A DNA stretch of 37,483 nucleotides from Monosiga brevicollis MX1. Taxonomy: Eukaryota > Opisthokonta > Choanoflagellata > Craspedida > Salpingoecidae. This document shows positions 34,829-37,483 of this stretch, in pieces. Both the position numbers and the translations under genes were made by a program. Position 1 is the stretch's first letter, and every line of letters begins with the position of its first letter. The notes below the pieces were generated by a model. The model had not been told where the DNA came from, searched no databases, and worked only from the letters and a program-made list of their open reading frames with translations. The DNA is taken from NCBI RefSeq assembly GCF_000002865.3, contig NW_001865064.1:270225-307707 (forward strand), in the 5' to 3' direction.

Positions 34829-35625
34829 CCCGCTATTGTTGGCAGCTACGCCATGTGGATGCGCGCCGTGAAACGCGTCGTTTGCAGTCAACATCAGTGC
34901 CCCCTGTGACCATTGTATGACTGACAAGATATGCAAACTTGTAGCGTGTGGGGACGACTCAGTTCCTGGCTCCGGAAACGTTTGATGGACGCAACTACTC
35001 GGTCCATTCAGATGTATTTGCCTACGGCATGGTGTTGTTTCACATTATGACACGGTATGCTGCAGCCCATGTATCGAGACAGCGGCCGGCCCAGGTGATG
35101 AGGTTCTCATCACCACGTGCTGGTTTCCTCGGCCTACAGGCATGCGCCGCTCTATCCAATGGAGCTCTGCATTGGCCCCTCTCTCATTTTGCGCAAAGCC
35201 ATTGCATCCGGCTTGCGACCAGAGGTAAGCCCTTGACGCCTGTGACACTGTTCAACAGCCTGGGTGCCTGCGCGTGTGTCTGAGCATGGGTTTTATCAAT
35301 TTTCAATCGGATTTGCCTTGCCTTCGTTTCCCTGACCATCGCGTAGCTACCAGAGGCCTACCGGCATGTGTTTCCCACTTCGATCAAGTGCTTGATGGAA
35401 GCGTGCTGGGTAGCCTGTCGCGAGGATCGGCCGTCTTTCCCGGAAATTGTGCAGACATTGGAGAACATTCGTGACATTGAGCTGCTGCGCAGCGTGGGCG
35501 AATGGGGCCAATTGCCGCCTGGAGAAAACATCTCGGTGCCCCAGCGTCGGCGGGCCTATTCCGATAGTGAGCGTACCGGCCTGTCTTTTCCCAGCGCGCC
35601 ACTTGCATTCTCTGTCAACTCGTAG
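28692..35625 (+). CDS. Kelch-repeat receptor protein kinase (TKL-type)
   Basis: 23 exons, 1378 aa: 28692-28746, 28855-28958, 29075-29171, 29254-29447, 29557-29674, 29897-31509, 31642-31765, 31842-32056, 32163-32298, 32411-32479, 32585-32672, 32755-32847, 32932-32986, 33070-33213, 33288-33343, 33430-33497, 33575-33633, 33702-33815, 34510-34701, 34846-34914, 34945-35054, 35140-35224 and 35347-35625. The signal peptide is MFTMTVIWLPVLLAASA. About twelve kelch strands (VVFGG, LLYGG, IMLFGG and others) fill the ectodomain, followed by a cysteine block (CKPCLRGAYTEAAGETAC), an EGF-like module (CHHGYCRID...CHC) and a membrane helix (WVFLILAVLSSSVVVGITYC). The kinase has AVKLL, the helix-C Glu in FFREI, HRDLKTCN, DFGTS, a long acidic activation loop, APE, SDVFAYGM and REDRPSF. 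HRDLKxxN is typical of TKL Ser/Thr kinases, not tyrosine kinases. Exon 20 may be optional. Confidence 0.88.
33849..34428 (+). repeat. Hexanucleotide array inside a kinase intron: (TCTCTG)n then (TTTCGG)n
   Basis: About 75 uninterrupted TCTCTG units run to about 34320. They pass in the same 6-bp register into about 18 TTTCGG/TTTTGG units. The array fills most of the 694-bp intron 33816-34509. Its lack of stops in several frames on both strands creates long spurious open frames. Confidence 0.95.
34775..34828 (+). repeat. Poly-T run, about 54 bp
   Basis: Homopolymer T in the intron before candidate exon 20 of the receptor kinase, about 18 bp before its acceptor. It may act as an extended polypyrimidine tract. 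Confidence 0.9.
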
Positions 35626-36196
35626 AAGCCTGGCTGGAAGGAAAGAGATTGAGAGTTGTCTCGAGTTTGAATTTATTCATTCGATGAACTGGATTTTGAG
35701 CACAAGCATCCCTCTCCCACGTTTTGTTACTGTGCGGCACAACATTTGGCCAGTGCGTTGTATCTGAATCTCATGTTCGTGTTACCCGTCGCGTCAAAGG
35801 CGAACAAAATCAAGCCACGCTCCAGGCAGTGTGTTAGCAAGAGCTGGATGCAAGGCTCAAAAAGGGCGTTGAATTTGGTGGGTCGACAGCGCATCCATCG
35901 TAGTCAGCACAACAACACAGGAAAAAAAAAAGAAAGAAAAAAGTGCAAGAGAACAAAGCCAGAAGGCTGCGCGGCGCGGCGCGGCGCCACCAAAGCCAGA
36001 CCAAGTCCATGCGGCCATCATGGCACGACACGGCGTCAACTAAAACAAGGGTCACAGATCCAAGGGAAACACGGGCAAAGGAGCAAGGCCCCATATTGGG
36101 GCATAGAGAGGAAATGGGGTTCAAGGCTCAAGGACCGCGAATGGCAGCATCAGAGAGGAGCCAGACACATGCGCTCCGGCCGCCTGACAGAGTGAT
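35626..36196. other. Convergent intergenic region receptor kinase / NDUFS8
   Basis: 571 bp between two stop codons, with an A-rich tract (about 35921-35942) and a GGCGC run (about 35972-35988). I see no gene or canonical polyadenylation signal. Confidence 0.6.
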
Positions 36197-37094
36197 TTAT
36201 CGGTACAGGAATTCAGCTTCGATGTTTTTCTGAATCTCAACCTCCCACTTGTCGCCGTTGGAGAGAAGTTTTTCCTTGTTGTACAAGAGCTCCTGATGGG
36301 TTTCCGTGCTGTACTCAAAGTTGGGCCCTTCCACAATGGCATCAACGGGGCAGGCCTCCTGGCAGAAACCGCAGAAGATGCACTTGGTCATGTCAATGTC
36401 GTAGCGTGTGGTGCGGCGGCTACCGTCCTCGCGGGGCTCCGTCTCAATGGTGATGGCCTGAGCAGGGCACACGGCCTCACATAGCTTGCAAGCAATGCAG
36501 CGCTCCTCGCCGCTGGGGTAGCGACGCAGGGCGTGCTCACCGCGGAAGCGAGGGCTCAAAGGACCCTTCTCAAAGGGGTAGTACACGGTCGCGGGCTTCT
36601 TGAAAAAGTAGCGAAGCGTCAGACCGAGACCTGCGCAGCATATTGTAGAAAAAGAGATGGAGCAAGCCAGCCAAAAAAAAAAGGAGAATAAAGCACAGAA
36701 GAGCGGGTGAGATTGGAAAAAGTCAGGAAAAAAAAAAAAGAGGGTCGTGAGCAGTTTGCATAAATATGCCGGACCCGCGGCCCAGCCGGCCGTGTATACG
36801 TACCGCGGGCAATTTCGGTCGCAAACAGCTGGTTGGCAGAGCTCTCAATGTGCTGCTCGACGCTCTTGGGCTCTGGAGAGAACAACCAGTGTTGTTGTGA
36901 GAATGAGAACCTCGACGGTGAGCCTGGCTGGAAACATGACCGAGCCAAAGCGCAAACGAACCGAAACGATAATCGTGCTCCGGGGCCAGCTTCTTCTCAG
37001 GCAAATTGGAGACAGACCGAGTGGCCTGGCCCACGAGAGGCAAGCGGGCCACTGCCGGGCAGCCCGTGGCCATGCGTCGAACCAGAGCCGCCAT
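36197..37094 (-). CDS. NDUFS8: NADH dehydrogenase (complex I) iron-sulfur subunit 8, mitochondrial (TYKY)
   Basis: This is the ferredoxin-like subunit that carries clusters N6a and N6b in the electron path of mitochondrial complex I. Minus-strand exons 36962-37094, 36804-36872 and 36197-36630 give 211 aa, the same size as human NDUFS8 (210). The Arg-rich presequence is [18 protein letters not shown]. The conserved body starts [20 protein letters not shown], then [20 protein letters not shown]. Both [4Fe-4S] motifs are complete: [12 protein letters not shown] and [12 protein letters not shown]. It also has the usual [20 protein letters not shown]. Both introns are phase 1 (173 and 89 bp). The first uses a GTTCGT donor, chosen because it restores Glu before [16 protein letters not shown] tract on the coding strand lies about 280 bp upstream of the ATG. 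Confidence 0.97.
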
Positions 37095-37305
37095 CTATCA
37101 GAATCGCGTTCAGTCGCAAGCCACAACGTCTCATGAGCCACACACCCCATGAACACACTGAAACAGGCACTTCAACACCCACAACCCATCGGCACCCCCC
37201 ACAACCAGGAAACTGATGATTTGTATCTGTTCTTATCAAGTCGCACACCACTCTGGTCCAAGGCGGCTGCCATATGCGACACAACAGCGACGACGGCGAC
37301 GACGG

Positions 37306-37346
<41 letters not shown>

Positions 37347-37371
37347 GTGACGTACCTCTTTTTTTTTTTTT

Positions 37372-37419
<48 letters not shown>

Positions 37420-37483
37420 AAAGAGAGAGACAGAGAATCGTCGTGGGGAAAGACGGGCACTAACACTTGGTAGTGATAATGTC
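37095..37483. other. Upstream region of NDUFS8 with simple repeats
   Basis: This region contains a CGACGG/GACGAC triplet tract (about 37286-37350), a 15-bp T-run (37359-37373) and (GA)n at 37376-37416, which is CT on the NDUFS8 strand. No gene is seen before the window ends. Confidence 0.65.
37286..37416. repeat. (GAC/GGC)n triplets, T-run and (GA)n
   Basis: Three simple-sequence blocks in a row upstream of NDUFS8. The GA part reads CT on the gene's strand. Confidence 0.9.

Overview
This is nuclear DNA from an intron-rich protist, most likely a choanoflagellate close to Monosiga brevicollis. The reasons are short spliceosomal introns (mostly 70-125 bp, GT-AG), GC-rich exons, secreted and membrane proteins assembled from animal-type modules (LRR, sushi-like, kelch, EGF, TKL kinase), and mitochondrial presequences on metabolic enzymes. 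The species is inferred, not proven. Exons were assembled by hand from splice signals, reading phase and family motifs. Every complete gene model sums to a multiple of three.

Layout: (1) 1-3550, two heme genes head to tail: the 3' part of a bacterial-type ferrochelatase, then mitochondrial 5-aminolevulinate synthase. (2) 4503-6161 (-), a membrane-anchored calcineurin-like phosphoesterase. (3) 6981-9415 (+), a ten-exon secreted S28 serine peptidase. (4) 9749-10636 (-), a small four-exon cysteine-rich secreted protein. (5) 12004-14109 (+), an unrecognised protein with a charged C-terminal coiled coil. (6) 15310-18330 (+), folylpolyglutamate synthase in 13 exons with a mitochondrial leader and an internal second start. 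(7) 18895-22275 (-), an LRR plus sushi-like single-pass receptor. (8) 25104-27708 (+), a coiled-coil protein that joins a PD-(D/E)XK nuclease-like domain to a divergent protein kinase; it contains a 109-base assembly gap. (9) 28692-35625 (+), a 23-exon receptor kinase with kelch propellers outside and a TKL-type kinase inside. (10) 36197-37094 (-), mitochondrial complex I subunit NDUFS8.

The genes are not an operon. The only obvious functional pair is ferrochelatase/ALAS, the last and first enzymes of heme synthesis. The housekeeping genes (ALAS, FPGS, NDUFS8) are mitochondrial, and several others are cell-surface or secreted proteins.

Intergenic DNA is dominated by microsatellites. Nearly every gene has a pyrimidine (CT)n tract on its own coding strand upstream of its ATG, which suggests a promoter or 5'UTR role. 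The most unusual coding element is the nuclease-kinase fusion, which resembles the effector (Crinkler/CR-type) class of nuclease-kinase proteins. The receptor kinase gene is the next most unusual, with its ectodomain, a giant hexanucleotide array in the intron beside the catalytic HRD motif, and a possible optional exon in the activation loop.
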